This document shows positions 9,044 to 18,029 of a DNA stretch of 64,000 bases, piece after piece. Position 1 is the stretch's first letter; every line of letters begins with the position of its first letter. The stretch is from Staphylococcus massiliensis CCUG 55927 (GTDB taxonomy: Bacteria; Bacillota; Bacilli; Staphylococcales; Staphylococcaceae). Under the pieces are notes generated by a model. It saw only the letters and a program-made list of their open reading frames with translations. It ran no database searches and was not told the origin of the DNA. The stretch is taken from assembly GCF_000298075.1 (NCBI RefSeq), contig NZ_JH815593.1:1504542-1568541 (forward strand), given 5' to 3'. Made by a program: the position numbers and the translations under genes.

Positions 9044-9416
9044 TATTGTCACAAATTGTCGTTTTACACTGACGGCATACTACTGGCACACAAGCGTCAG
9101 TCTTCCCCTTTTTTGAAAAGCCCTTTCAAACCAACGGATTTCGTATCATTCACCCAATCCTAGTGATTAGAATTTAAAGCTCCTAACTACATGTCTTATC
9201 TATAATTCTAGCCTTCTATTTTTAAAAATATCATAAAATTGACACTTATATTTTGAAATTCCTATCCGATGTATGATTATAATATAATGTATTATAAGGA
9301 AATTAGGCATAATTTCCTTTTTATTTAAATACACGAATTAATTATTGACTTCTTTTAAATTATGTGAAAATATTTGATTATGTTGTAGTACTTTTAAAAA
9401 AATAAATAAATATGGA
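9044..9416. other. Intergenic region between copA and oatA
   Basis: No gene is supported. A copy of the dispersed motif (TTTTGAAAAGCCCTTTCAAA) is at 9111-9130. The very AT-rich half 9200-9416 should hold the oatA promoter. I could not choose a convincing one. Confidence 0.4.
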
Positions 9417-11195
9417 GTGTTAATCTTGAGGTTAAACAGATTACATAAAGCTAGGTATATGCCTGGCCTCGACGGGCTTCGTGCTATTGCAGTTCTTGGC
9501 ATCATTATTTACCACTTAAATAAACAGTGGTTAACAGGTGGTTTCCTAGGCGTTGACACTTTCTTCGTTATATCCGGGTACCTCATTACGAGTTTACTTT
9601 TAAATGAGTACAACAAAAACGGTACCATTGATCTAAAGCGTTTTTGGATTAAACGGATAAAACGATTGTTCCCAGCCGTCTTCTTTATGATTGGCGTCGT
9701 ACTCGTTTACACACTCTTTTTCGAACCCGATTCGATCGTAAACTTTAAGAATGATGCGATTGCTTCAATCTTTTACGTAACGAACTGGTGGTTCATTTTT
9801 GATAATGTAAGCTACTTCGACCAATTCGAGATGAAACCATTCATGCACTTGTGGTCACTCGCGATAGAAGAACAATTCTACATATTCTTCCCTATCGTTC
9901 TACTGTTTTTACTTAAGAAAGTTAAGAAACTCAACAAGATTTTCACGATATTATTCATACTTTCTTTAGTGTCACTTGTGCTTATGATCATCATTTTCTC
10001 AATCACAGACAACAGTTCACGCGTATACTTCGGCACAGATACACGACTTCAAACCCTATTATTTGGTGTGCTACTCAGCTTTATCTGGCCACCATTTAAT
10101 TTAAGACAACATCCACCGAAACGCGTCGTGATGTTCATTGATATTCTAGGATTTATCAGTTTAGCATTACTCATCCTATGTTTCTTCTTTATTACAGACA
10201 AGACAGGATGGATTTACAACGGCGGCTTCTACCTAATTTCGTTAATGACGTTATTCTTAATCGCCGCTTGTGCCCACCCAGCATCAAAGCTTGCGAAACT
10301 GATGGGTAACAAAGTATTCGTTTACATTGGTAAACGATCATACAGTTTATACTTATGGCATTTCCCTGTTATCACGCTACTTCATAACCATTTCGTCAAA
10401 GGCCAATATCCTTGGTACGTTTATCTATTAGACATTCTGATTATGTTAGCGTTAACAGAGTTCTCTTATAACTTCATTGAAAAGCCAATTCGAAAAGGCG
10501 GTTTCAAAAGTTTCAGTATCAACCCAGTTAAAGTTAAACGCTTTGTTAGAACAGCGCTAACAGCGTTAGTACTCGTTCCATCAATTCTAATTCTTTGCGG
10601 GGCTTTTAACCATTTAGGAAAAGACACAGCGAAAAAAGAAAAGAAACAAGAATTTACAAGTAACCAAGGCAATGCAGAACCTAAGCCACCAAGCAAAGAA
10701 GGCAGCGGTAACGAAAGCGAAGAAGAAGCAAACTACTTACTCATGGGTGACTCCGTTATGGTTGATATCGGTGAAAGAGTGAAACAAGATCACCCTAACG
10801 CCGTTATCGACGGTAAAGTCGGTCGTCAATTACGCGACGTTATCCCATTAGCAAATAATAAATATCAGAAATTCAATACCGAAAACTCTAAGATCATCTT
10901 AGAACTTGGTACAAACGGTGCCTTTACGAAGCAAGAGATGGATCAACTGACACAAGCATTTGATAAAGCACAAATTTACGTTGTGACAACGCGTGTTCCA
11001 CGTGAATACGAAGCACAAGTCAATACTGCATTACATCAAGTAGCTGACGAAAAAGAAAACGTCAAACTGATCGATTGGTACAAAGCTTCAGAAGGTCATC
11101 AAGAATACTTTGCACATGACGGTATCCACCTAGAAAAACCTGGTATCGACCGTCTCGCACAATTAATTAATGAAGAAACTGAGGAAAAACCTTAA
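9417..11195 (+). CDS. oatA: Peptidoglycan O-acetyltransferase
   Basis: A protein of about 590 residues matching OatA, which O-acetylates N-acetylmuramic acid and gives lysozyme resistance. The N-terminal acyltransferase-3 domain has about eleven helices, with the conserved opening RYMPGLDGLRAIAVLGIIIYH and FFVISGYLIT. The extracellular C-terminal SGNH esterase domain has the nucleophile Ser446 in GDSVMVDIG and the Asp/His pair near 568/571 in HDGIHLEKPG. A low-complexity Lys/Glu linker (about 403-440) joins them. Start is uncertain: GTG at 9417 lies close to the GGAG, and a TTG at 9426 has better spacing. A related acyltransferase is encoded at 20248. Confidence 0.95.
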   Translation: MLILRLNRLHKARYMPGLDGLRAIAVLGIIIYHLNKQWLTGGFLGVDTFFVISGYLITSLLLNEYNKNGTIDLKRFWIKRIKRLFPAVFFMIGVVLVYTLFFEPDSIVNFKNDAIASIFYVTNWWFIFDNVSYFDQFEMKPFMHLWSLAIEEQFYIFFPIVLLFLLKKVKKLNKIFTILFILSLVSLVLMIIIFSITDNSSRVYFGTDTRLQTLLFGVLLSFIWPPFNLRQHPPKRVVMFIDILGFISLALLILCFFFITDKTGWIYNGGFYLISLMTLFLIAACAHPASKLAKLMGNKVFVYIGKRSYSLYLWHFPVITLLHNHFVKGQYPWYVYLLDILIMLALTEFSYNFIEKPIRKGGFKSFSINPVKVKRFVRTALTALVLVPSILILCGAFNHLGKDTAKKEKKQEFTSNQGNAEPKPPSKEGSGNESEEEANYLLMGDSVMVDIGERVKQDHPNAVIDGKVGRQLRDVIPLANNKYQKFNTENSKIILELGTNGAFTKQEMDQLTQAFDKAQIYVVTTRVPREYEAQVNTALHQVADEKENVKLIDWYKASEGHQEYFAHDGIHLEKPGIDRLAQLINEETEEKP

Positions 11196-11212
11196 GAAGA
11201 GAAATAAAAAGA

Positions 11213-11254
11213 TGAGGAGCATTTACGATTGCGTTCGTAAATGCTTCTTTTTTT
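11213..11254 (+). terminator. Terminator of oatA
   Basis: GAGCATTTACGA pairs with TCGTAAATGCTTC, followed by TTTTTTT. Confidence 0.85.
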
Positions 11255-11294
11255 ATGGGTTATCGGGATTTTAGGAGTTGGGTATTTCGAGATA

Positions 11295-11610
11295 GCGTCG
11301 GTTTGATACTGGCATTCCGACGCTATTCGGCTTTTGCGTCGGTTTCGGTTGCGCATTCCGACGCTATTTGAGTTTTACATCGGTTTCGTTCGCTCATTCC
11401 GACGCTATTTGAGTTTTGCGTCGGTTTGATTCTTTCATTCCGACGTTAATTGCGTTTTGCATCGGTTTCGTTCGCTCATTCCAACGCTATTTTGTTTTAC
11501 ATCGGTTTCAGCCTTTCATTCCGACGCTATTTGAGTTTTACATCGGTTTCAGTCGCTCATTCCGACGTTATTGGCGTTTTGCGTCGGTGTCGTTCGCTCA
11601 TTCCGACGCT
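11295..11610. repeat. Tandem array A, about 8 units of 41-42 bp
   Basis: Imperfect tandem units share the frame GCGTCGGTTT...TCATTCCGACGCTATT. Within each unit GCGTCGG and CCGACGC form a short inverted repeat around roughly 14-18 variable bases. There is no coding capacity except chance open frames created by the periodicity. It lies between oatA and array B. Confidence 0.9.
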
Positions 11611-11657
11611 AATATTGAGTATTATTAATATCTAACTATTGATTCTATTGATATAGG

Positions 11658-11858
11658 CAACTTGTCGCATCTTCACTAGTTGCTAACGCGGCTCTTACCA
11701 ACTTGTCACATCTCCACTAGTCGTTAACGGCGCTCTTACCAACTTGTCGCATCTCCACTAGTTGCTAACGGGGCTTTTACCAACTTGTCATATCTCCACT
11801 AGTTGCTAACGAGGCTTTTACCAACTTGTCACCGAATCACAAGTCGTTATCAGCGCAT
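11658..11858. repeat. Tandem array B, 5 units of 41 bp
   Basis: Units begin CAACTTGTC and contain CACTAGTTG, an imperfect inverted repeat, then GCTAACG and a short G-rich linker. The last unit is more diverged but restores a matching pair (ACTTGT/ACAAGT). Its sequence is unrelated to array A, only about 50 bp away, but its period and hairpin design are the same. Confidence 0.9.
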
Positions 11859-11894
11859 TACAATTAACATTACTCCTCAAATACCCTACAACGC

Positions 11895-11928
11895 AAAAAA
11901 GCTACCGACACATTAGTGCCGATAGCTC
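11895..11928 (-). terminator. Terminator of sceD
   Basis: On the minus strand AGCTATCGGCAC pairs with GTGTCGGTAGCT, followed by TTTTTT. Confidence 0.85.
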
Positions 11929-11965
11929 TCTATTTTAAACATTCATTATATTTAATCGATTAGGA

Positions 11966-12676
11966 TTATGCAGTTACCCAGTGACCTGCACCGTAGTTGT
12001 TGTATAAGTCCATAGCTGCTTGGTCTTGTACTGATTCAGGAGCTTGAGCTGGTGATACACCAACGTATTCAGCTGGAGCTACAGTGTCCCAAGTTGATTG
12101 TAAGAATTGGTATTTACCTGCTGCACCTGAAGATGGGTTGATAGCAGTTGGGTTATTACGTGATTCTCTGTAAGCGATAGCTTGTAAGTGTTCGTTTACT
12201 TGAACGCCACCGTTGTTAGCTTCTTGAGCTGGTTGCTCTTGAACTGGTTGTTGAACAGCTTGAGTTTGAGGAGCTGCTTCTTGTACTGGAGCTTCCTCTT
12301 GAACTGGAGCTTGTTCAGTAGTTTCTTCTTGTACTGGAGCTACTTCTTCTTGTGCTGGTGCTACTTCTTCAGCAGGAGCTTCAGTTGTTTCTTCAACTGG
12401 TTCACCTTCTAATAAATCTGAAGCGTCTTGTTCACCTGCACCATAACTCCAAGCCCAGTAAGTACCATTTGATACGAAGTTATAGTTTAAACCATTTTGT
12501 GAAAATGAGATATCATATGAACCTTCTTGAACAGGAGCATTGTTTAATGCTTCTGGGTTATTTTGAGCTTTGTTAGCTAATTCAGTTTGGTTACCTTCAG
12601 CAGCGTTAGCGTTACCTGCTACGCCAGTTACTCCTAGACCTAATGCTAATGTAGATGTTAATAATACTTTTTTCAT
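11966..12676 (-). CDS. sceD: Secreted SceD/IsaA-type lytic transglycosylase
   Basis: A 236-residue exported cell-wall hydrolase. A Sec signal peptide (residues 1-26, ending NANA before AEG) is followed by a conserved N-terminal domain (YDISFSQNGLNYNF). A Glu/Pro/Ala/Gln-rich linker with repeated PVQEE-like units covers about residues 90-155. The C-terminal transglycosylase-like domain has the catalytic Glu in IAYRESRNNP and the family ending GAGHWVTA. The C-terminus is that of SceD rather than IsaA. A WalR-type box lies about 120 bp upstream, consistent with WalKR control as known for S. aureus sceD and isaA. Confidence 0.9.
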   Translation of the reverse strand: MKKVLLTSTLALGLGVTGVAGNANAAEGNQTELANKAQNNPEALNNAPVQEGSYDISFSQNGLNYNFVSNGTYWAWSYGAGEQDASDLLEGEPVEETTEAPAEEVAPAQEEVAPVQEETTEQAPVQEEAPVQEAAPQTQAVQQPVQEQPAQEANNGGVQVNEHLQAIAYRESRNNPTAINPSSGAAGKYQFLQSTWDTVAPAEYVGVSPAQAPESVQDQAAMDLYNNYGAGHWVTA

Positions 12677-12797
12677 TATAAAAAACCTCCAAAATTTTTT
12701 ATTATCTATTTTTCTATAAAATTTCGTGATAGTTCATTTCTGAGTTACTTTGTTTCAAAAGACAATTAACACTTTAACATAAAATTCCGAGTTGTAA

Positions 12798-12814
12798 ATT
12801 ACAGACGTATAACA
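12798..12814 (-). promoter_or_regulatory. Candidate WalR (YycF) binding site upstream of sceD
   Basis: The minus strand reads TGTTATACGTCTGTAAT, which fits the published WalR direct repeat TGTWAH-N5-TGTWAH exactly. Location ahead of a known WalKR-regulated gene family supports it; binding is inferred. Confidence 0.6.
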
Positions 12815-13183
12815 ATTTACTATACACTTGAAATCTTTTGTTAATCATTGTTTGCAACTTATCTAGAAATCGCATAGGGACGGCATTAAAATTATTACAA
12901 AATGATTAAATCAATAAATTGTAAGATGAAATATTTTCAAATTTATTGATAAATTATCCATAGAATGCACAAAAAAGTTATTGTCAAAGAAATAGACCTG
13001 TGTTTAATGAGATTTTAGAAAAGCCTATAACAACGCTTATTCCCCTTATTTAAAAAGCAATCCAAGAATATTAAATTGCTTCAGAGATCGACAACTTTTA
13101 TGTGTCAATAACAATATTCAAATTAATTTAAGCATACTTGCTACTATTAATAGAATTACTTTTTAAAAGGAATATCCTTTAAA
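12815..13183. other. Intergenic region between nadA and sceD
   Basis: About 370 bp of AT-rich DNA with no supported gene. A short hairpin (AAAGGAATATCCTTT) at 13154-13177 may end the nad transcript. The remainder is unremarkable. Confidence 0.4.
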
Positions 13184-14284
13184 CTATGTAATAGCTAACA
13201 TACGATTTAAACTATCTTTAGCTGGGTGTGCGATATCCGCTTCAACACTAATTTGATTAGAAGTGTCGCCATTCATTATTTTATCTAAGCACCAAGTAAG
13301 ATGCGGTAAATCAATACGGTTCATAGTTAAACAAGCGCACATAAGTGGATTTAATGATTCAATATTTAACTTAGGATAGTTTGTCCGAATACGATTCACC
13401 AAATTCATTTCCGTACCAATAACCCAAATACTACCAGGCTTAGCCTCTGATATCGTCTTCAAGATATATTTCGTCGACCCAGCATAATCTGCTTCCTGCA
13501 CCACGTCAAACTCGCATTCTGGGTGAACAAGTACATTTACATCGGGATTGTTCTCTCGTGCGCGCTTGATATGCGTCGTATGAAATTTCTCATGAACAGT
13601 ACAATGCCCTTTCCATAAGACAATTTTAATTTGATCGATATCACCGTCATAATAAAGTTCTTTACTTATAGGATCATAAGTCGCCATGGCTGATAGCGGT
13701 ATACCTAATTCAAACGCTATATTGCGACCAAGATGTTGGTCAGGCAGGAATAAAACACGTTTACCTTGATCAAGTGCCCATTGAATGACTTTTCGTGCAT
13801 TACCACTTGTAACGCATGATCCCCCTTTTAAACCGACAAATGCTTTAATCTCTGCAGTAGAATTTACATATGTTATAGGTAATAATGCTTCATTGAAGGT
13901 ATCGGTCAGAATATCAAAGGCATTCTTTGCTTGATTAATATTCGCCATATCTGCCAAAGCACATCCGGCTGATAAATCAGGCAAATATATTTTTTGGTGA
14001 TCATGTGTAAGAATATCAGCTGTTTCAGCCATAAAATGTACGCCATTGAACACAAAATATTTAGCTTCGGTGTTTTCACGGCAAATACGTGCAAGTTCTA
14101 AAGAATCACCCATAACATCTGCAAATTGAGCAACCTCATCCTTTTGATAATGATGTGTAGGCATGAAAAGGTCTTTTCCTAAGGTGTCTTTAATCGTTCT
14201 AACACGTTCTTCTAACTCTGCCGTAGTCATTCTCAAATAACGTTCTGGAATTTCACTTTCCATTTGAAATACTGAACCTTTCAT
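13184..14284 (-). CDS. nadA: Quinolinate synthase
   Basis: A 366-residue enzyme condensing iminoaspartate with dihydroxyacetone phosphate to quinolinate, the second step of de novo NAD synthesis. Iron-sulfur ligand candidates are visible in SAGCALAD, GGSCVTSGN, HPECEFDV and NPLMCACLTM. The substrate-binding motif HHYQKDEV is at about residue 43. The length agrees with the Bacillus-type NadA. The ATG follows directly on the nadC stop (TAAATG), so the two are translationally coupled. Expression is probably controlled by NiaR at the palindrome in the 15.2 kb divergent region. L-aspartate oxidase (nadB), the usual partner, is not in this operon. Confidence 0.95.
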   Translation of the reverse strand: MKGSVFQMESEIPERYLRMTTAELEERVRTIKDTLGKDLFMPTHHYQKDEVAQFADVMGDSLELARICRENTEAKYFVFNGVHFMAETADILTHDHQKIYLPDLSAGCALADMANINQAKNAFDILTDTFNEALLPITYVNSTAEIKAFVGLKGGSCVTSGNARKVIQWALDQGKRVLFLPDQHLGRNIAFELGIPLSAMATYDPISKELYYDGDIDQIKIVLWKGHCTVHEKFHTTHIKRARENNPDVNVLVHPECEFDVVQEADYAGSTKYILKTISEAKPGSIWVIGTEMNLVNRIRTNYPKLNIESLNPLMCACLTMNRIDLPHLTWCLDKIMNGDTSNQISVEADIAHPAKDSLNRMLAIT

Positions 14285-15130
14285 TTATATCACCACTTTC
14301 ATTGAGATATCGAGCGCTTTTGCTTCATAAAATAAAGCACCCATTGAAATAAAATCGACGCCTGATTCCGCATATGATCGAACATTCTTTTCCGAAATGT
14401 TGCCAGAAGCCTCAGTTTGAATATGTTTAGGTACGCTCGAAATATGTGACTTAATCCAATCTGCTGAACAATTATCAAACATAATAATATCTGCTTTAGC
14501 ATCGATTGCCTCTTGTAGCATGTCTGAATTTTCAATTTCAACTTCAATTTTATCCATTGGACCTAAATGAGCACGTGCCAGTTCAACGGCTATTTTTAAA
14601 GATGGACTGTAAGCAATATGGTTATCCTTCAACATCAAACCATCATTTAAGTTACGACGATGATTCACACCGCCACCAACGCGCACGGCATACTTCTCGA
14701 ACATACCAAGCCCTGGGGTAGTCTTTCTTGTATCCGTTAACTTCGCCTCAGTATGACTAATTTGGCGCACAATACGATTCGTTTTAGTAGCAATACCTGA
14801 CATACGTTGAATTAAATTTAAAGCAATACGTTCCATTGATAAGATAGCACGTAAATTACCTTTAACTTCCGCTATCGTATCACCCACTTTAATTTCTTCT
14901 CCGTCACGAACATTTAGGCAAATTTTAGATTCGTTATCGACTAGCTTAAATGCTTCCTTTAAAATAAGTTCTCCTGTAAATACGCCATTAGATTTCGCTT
15001 TCACGTATAACGCACCTTGTTCATCATGATTAAAAATCGCACTAGATATATCTCCATAGTGACTATCTTCTAAGTAAAATTGTTTTAGTTTTTCTCGAAC
15101 TAATAAAAGGTTCAATTTAAATTCCTCCAT
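14285..15130 (-). CDS. nadC: Nicotinate-nucleotide pyrophosphorylase (quinolinate phosphoribosyltransferase)
   Basis: A 281-residue decarboxylating transferase making nicotinate mononucleotide from quinolinate and PRPP. Family motifs seen are DTRKTTPGLGMFEKYAVRVGG near residue 138, HRRNLNDGLMLKDNH near 160, the VEIEN strand near 200 and ISMGALFY near the C-terminus. It is the first gene of nadC-nadA and is divergent from nifS-niaR. The length is normal. Confidence 0.95.
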   Translation of the reverse strand: MEEFKLNLLLVREKLKQFYLEDSHYGDISSAIFNHDEQGALYVKAKSNGVFTGELILKEAFKLVDNESKICLNVRDGEEIKVGDTIAEVKGNLRAILSMERIALNLIQRMSGIATKTNRIVRQISHTEAKLTDTRKTTPGLGMFEKYAVRVGGGVNHRRNLNDGLMLKDNHIAYSPSLKIAVELARAHLGPMDKIEVEIENSDMLQEAIDAKADIIMFDNCSADWIKSHISSVPKHIQTEASGNISEKNVRSYAESGVDFISMGALFYEAKALDISMKVVI

Positions 15131-15170
15131 AAACTAGATTAAATATACCACACCGAAAATTTACATATAA

Positions 15171-15188
15171 GTTTACACATATGTTAAC
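15171..15188. promoter_or_regulatory. Candidate NiaR operator between nadCA and nifS-niaR
   Basis: GTTTACACATATGTTAAC is a near-perfect palindrome in the divergent promoter region. A further related half-site, ATGTTTACA, occurs near 15203. Since niaR lies in the divergent operon and NiaR represses NAD genes in response to nicotinate in Firmicutes, this is the natural operator candidate. The exact consensus was not checked. Confidence 0.55.
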
Positions 15189-15239
15189 ATATAAATGTCT
15201 AATATGTTTACAGTTAATTTAGTTTTAGGAGGATGTACC

Positions 15240-16325
15240 ATGATTTATCTAGACCATGCTTCAACTACAAAACCTACTCAATCAGCACTTAACACTTATT
15301 TAAAAGCCCAAGAAAAACTTTTTTTTAATAGTGAAAGCATACATCAAGGCGGCGTCTTTGTGCAGCGTGCTTTAGATCATAGCCGTCACGTTATTCAAAC
15401 ATATTTCCAATGTGATAAAGATGTTATCTTCACGACAACCGGGTCTGAAGCAAATCGAATAGCGATTTCGATGTACTTAATTCATAAAAACTCTGGCACT
15501 ATATGGGTAAGCCCTTATGAGCATCCTTCTATCTTTGCAAGTCTTTCCCCTTTTGAAAAGGACTTTAAGATACGTTATTTACCTTTAGATACAAGTGGTG
15601 AAATTGACGTCGAGGCTTTTAAAAGAGAGGACCACAATGATGATGTGTTAATTATTATGCAACACGTGAATTCAGAAACAGGCTATCGTTTACCTGTCGA
15701 ATCTATAGGTGAAATTGCGAATGGCCACGGCACCCCAATGCACGTAGATGGCATCCAAGCAGTATTAAAAGTAGAACCGCTTAATATAGCATATGTGTCC
15801 TCTTATTCGGTATCTGGACACAAATTTGGTGGCTCTAAAGGGGCGGGGTTTCTTCTTGCAGACTTCAAATATATAAAACCATTAAACACTCATTTCCATC
15901 ATGAGTACGGTATGCGTAATGGAACTCTAGATGTACCGAGTATTCTCGCAATGGTTAAAGTACTTGAAGAAACGCATACTCAAGCAAATGTTACATCCTT
16001 GAATCAGTTATTTAGGGAAGCGCTTGAAGATCTAGGGTTTAAAGTAATCGACTTTAGTTCGCAATCACCGTATATTCTAGGCGTATTAACACCTAAATTT
16101 GAAGGGCAATTCGTTATGCAAAGTTTATCAAGTCGCAATATCTATGTTTCGACTGGTACAGCATGTGGACACGGCACTTTAATGAGTAAAGGACTGCTTA
16201 ATAAAATTTCGAGCTACGATAACTTTTCTGAAAAACAGTATTTACGGATTTCACTATGTGACACAACCCGTTATACTGAGATTAAGATATGTTACGAAAC
16301 ACTTGGTAAGATTTTAAAGGAGTAG
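15240..16325 (+). CDS. nifS: NifS/IscS-like cysteine desulfurase of the NAD locus
   Basis: A 361-residue PLP enzyme that transfers sulfur from cysteine. The opening MIYLDHASTT, the PLP lysine in SGHKFGGSKGAG (about residue 196) and the active Cys in STGTACGHG (about residue 312) are visible. In Bacillus the gene linked to nad operons matures the iron-sulfur cluster of NadA, which fits the divergent position here. The ATG at 15240 follows TAGGAGG; the upstream ATG at 15195 has no such site. niaR starts 4 nt after its stop. Confidence 0.9.
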   Translation: MIYLDHASTTKPTQSALNTYLKAQEKLFFNSESIHQGGVFVQRALDHSRHVIQTYFQCDKDVIFTTTGSEANRIAISMYLIHKNSGTIWVSPYEHPSIFASLSPFEKDFKIRYLPLDTSGEIDVEAFKREDHNDDVLIIMQHVNSETGYRLPVESIGEIANGHGTPMHVDGIQAVLKVEPLNIAYVSSYSVSGHKFGGSKGAGFLLADFKYIKPLNTHFHHEYGMRNGTLDVPSILAMVKVLEETHTQANVTSLNQLFREALEDLGFKVIDFSSQSPYILGVLTPKFEGQFVMQSLSSRNIYVSTGTACGHGTLMSKGLLNKISSYDNFSEKQYLRISLCDTTRYTEIKICYETLGKILKE

Positions 16326-16329
16326 AACC

Positions 16330-16857
16330 ATGAATAAAACGGATAAACGCAGAGAAGCAATAGTTAAATATTTAGAAGAAGCTAACACGGCAGTAAGCGG
16401 TCGTGAGTTAAGTGAGACTTTCGAGGTTTCACGACAAATCATTGTTCGAGATATTGCTACACTTAAGACGATGGACTACCCTATCACTTCGACAAGTAAG
16501 GGTTATACCATAAGTAGAAAACCAGAAGGTCGTGCGTTTAAACGTGTCATTATGTGTTATCATTCGATGGGTCAAACGCAGGATGAACTTGAAATCGTGA
16601 TAGACAATGGCGCAATGGTTGATGATGTGTTTGTCGAGCATTCTGTATATGGAACGATTAAGGCTGAGCTTATGATTGAAACTCATGAAGATATTGAATA
16701 CTTTATTACATCAATGAGTAAAGAGAATAGTCACTTACTTGCACACTTAACAGATAATTATCACCTACATACTATTTCAGCACATACGTCCAAAATTTTA
16801 GAAAATGCAGTTGAAGATTTGAGCGCACATGGTTATTTAGTAGATGATGTGAAGTAG
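16330..16857 (+). CDS. niaR: NiaR-type transcriptional repressor of NAD biosynthesis
   Basis: A 175-residue regulator with an N-terminal winged helix-turn-helix (ELSETFEVSRQIIVRDIATLK, about residues 27-47). The C-terminal 3H domain carries spaced histidines (CYHSMG, VEHSVYG, ITSMS...HLLAHL) that bind nicotinate and metal in the family. Start ATG follows AAAGGAG. It is cotranscribed with nifS and likely represses nadCA and its own operon. Confidence 0.92.
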   Translation: MNKTDKRREAIVKYLEEANTAVSGRELSETFEVSRQIIVRDIATLKTMDYPITSTSKGYTISRKPEGRAFKRVIMCYHSMGQTQDELEIVIDNGAMVDDVFVEHSVYGTIKAELMIETHEDIEYFITSMSKENSHLLAHLTDNYHLHTISAHTSKILENAVEDLSAHGYLVDDVK

Positions 16858-16911
16858 AAATGAAACATAGCACCGTGTCAGTTTTATAATTACAGGCTTT
16901 TGATTAAAGTG

Positions 16912-16988
16912 TTCTTACCATATTTTCCAGTAAGAACTACAACTTCCTTATTTATATGAAGAAAAGAGGCATACAGCCTCTTTTTCTA
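16912..16988 (+). terminator. Terminator region after niaR
   Basis: A hairpin GTTCTTAC/GTAAGAAC at 16912-16937 is followed by a stronger one (AAGAGGC-ATACA-GCCTCTTTTT) ending near 16988 with a T-run. Confidence 0.75.
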
Positions 16989-17066
16989 GTTTCTTCTATA
17001 TAAATTGAGTTGTTGGCTTGAAAGGGCTTTTCAAGGAGGGGCGGTAAGGTTAATTAAATTAACGTG

Positions 17067-17795
17067 CTAGCTTTCGATGTAATCGATGACCATTTGTTCG
17101 ACGGTTTCTTTAGCGTGGCTACGAAGCATGAGATGGGTCGCGTCTGGAACGCCGTCTAGTGTCTTGTGGTCGGTGCCCAGATGTTCGTGAATCCAGTGCG
17201 CACTTGTATGATAGCTCTCTGCGTCGTTTAAACCATACAGCACGTGCATCGGCGTGTCGATGTCTTGAACGTCCGCCATAATCTGCTCAATCATTTGAAT
17301 GAATGCATCTGTACCTTTCGAATAAGTTTCAATCGCATTGGCCTCATGTTGACGTTCGTCCTCATCGAAACCGAGGATATCGTTCATGCGACGACCATAA
17401 CTGTGCAGGCGATCGTGAATGCCTTCTGCGTCCTTCTCAATCGGAACAGACATGATGATGCCTTTATCGAATGATACGTCCTCAGCAAGCTTCAATGTAA
17501 ATAGACCGCCAAGTGACGTGCCCACTACAATAATCTTGTTGTAACCTTCCTCTTTTAAAAAGTTAAACGCCGCCACAACGTCGTCGTACCAATCATTTAC
17601 ATCGTACTTAACAAGTTCACTTACATTAAGACCGTGACCACGGTAGTTCGGAATATAAGTCGCGTAACCGATCTTATTAAGCCTTTTCGCAAAAGGACGG
17701 CACTCGTTAACGTTTCCTGTAAACGAATGTAGCAGAAGTATTGCGGTATCGGATGGCATTGCTTCATATATGTGCTCTGGACTTTTAATTTTCAA
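17067..17795 (-). CDS. Alpha/beta hydrolase, Est30-like carboxylesterase
   Basis: A 242-residue serine hydrolase. The oxyanion motif LLHSFTGN is near residue 21, the nucleophile in VVGTSLGGL near residue 93, the acid in YGLNDAESY near 190 and the catalytic His in DATHLMLRS near 221. The length and motif spacing match Geobacillus Est30-type carboxylesterases, common in staphylococci. It appears monocistronic. The natural substrate is unknown. Confidence 0.85.
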   Translation of the reverse strand: MKIKSPEHIYEAMPSDTAILLLHSFTGNVNECRPFAKRLNKIGYATYIPNYRGHGLNVSELVKYDVNDWYDDVVAAFNFLKEEGYNKIIVVGTSLGGLFTLKLAEDVSFDKGIIMSVPIEKDAEGIHDRLHSYGRRMNDILGFDEDERQHEANAIETYSKGTDAFIQMIEQIMADVQDIDTPMHVLYGLNDAESYHTSAHWIHEHLGTDHKTLDGVPDATHLMLRSHAKETVEQMVIDYIES

Positions 17796-17869
17796 TTCGT
17801 CGTCCCCTTTCGTTTGAGTTCGTTTATGTACAACATTTATGTTACCAATATCATTTAAATGGAACCAAA

Positions 17870-17908
17870 AAAATGACCCTAGCTTTGAATATCAAAACTA
17901 GGGTCGGT
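17870..17908 (-). terminator. Terminator of the tRNA-Ser-like gene
   Basis: On the minus strand GACCCTAG pairs with CTAGGGTC around a stem-loop, followed by TTTTTTT. It lies 13 nt past the tRNA 3' end. Confidence 0.85.
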
Positions 17909-17921
17909 ATGTATCTATTAG

Positions 17922-18011
17922 CGGAGGGAGAAGGATTTGAACCAACGCGAGCATAAGCTCCTAATTAATATAAAATATTAATCCTCTTAAGCCAGACTTG
18001 AGTATCCCTCC
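17922..18011 (-). tRNA. Unusual tRNA-Ser-like gene with UUU anticodon
   Basis: A 90-nt cloverleaf. The acceptor stem GGAGGGA/TCCCTCC is perfect, the discriminator is G73 and the long variable arm GAGC-TTAT-GCTC is type II. The D-arm (CTC...GAG with TGG) and the T-loop TTCAAAT are normal, so the body is that of tRNA-Ser. The anticodon arm ATTAAT-ATTTTAT-ATTAAT is all A/U, with UUU where a Ser anticodon should be and one extra base pair. The T-stem GTTGG/CCTTC has U-U mismatches at 50-64 and 51-63. CCA is not encoded (CTA follows). A strong promoter and terminator flank it. SerRS reads the long arm rather than the anticodon, so serine charging is plausible. Either it is dedicated to peptidoglycan bridge synthesis (see the FemA/FemB gene) or it is a decaying pseudo-tRNA. 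Confidence 0.75.
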
Positions 18012-18029
18012 ATGAACAAGACAATTAAT

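Noticed and set aside
9111-9130. CcpA cre site in the TGAAAAGCCCTTTCA motif
   Set aside because: The centre has an extra base and lacks the conserved CG; spacing does not fit cre.
11416-11635. Two overlapping plus-strand open frames of 61-70 codons
   Set aside because: They lie inside array A; their repetitive translation (FASVSFAHS units) is a by-product of the 41-42 bp period and there is no ribosome binding site.
12188-12576. Plus-strand open frames opposite sceD
   Set aside because: They mirror the Glu/Pro/Ala/Gln-rich linker of sceD and have no independent support.
17960-17985. Reading the tRNA anticodon as UUA (ochre suppressor)
   Set aside because: It needs a shifted loop that breaks the symmetric stem; UUU is the straightforward reading. 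Kept only as a low-interest test.
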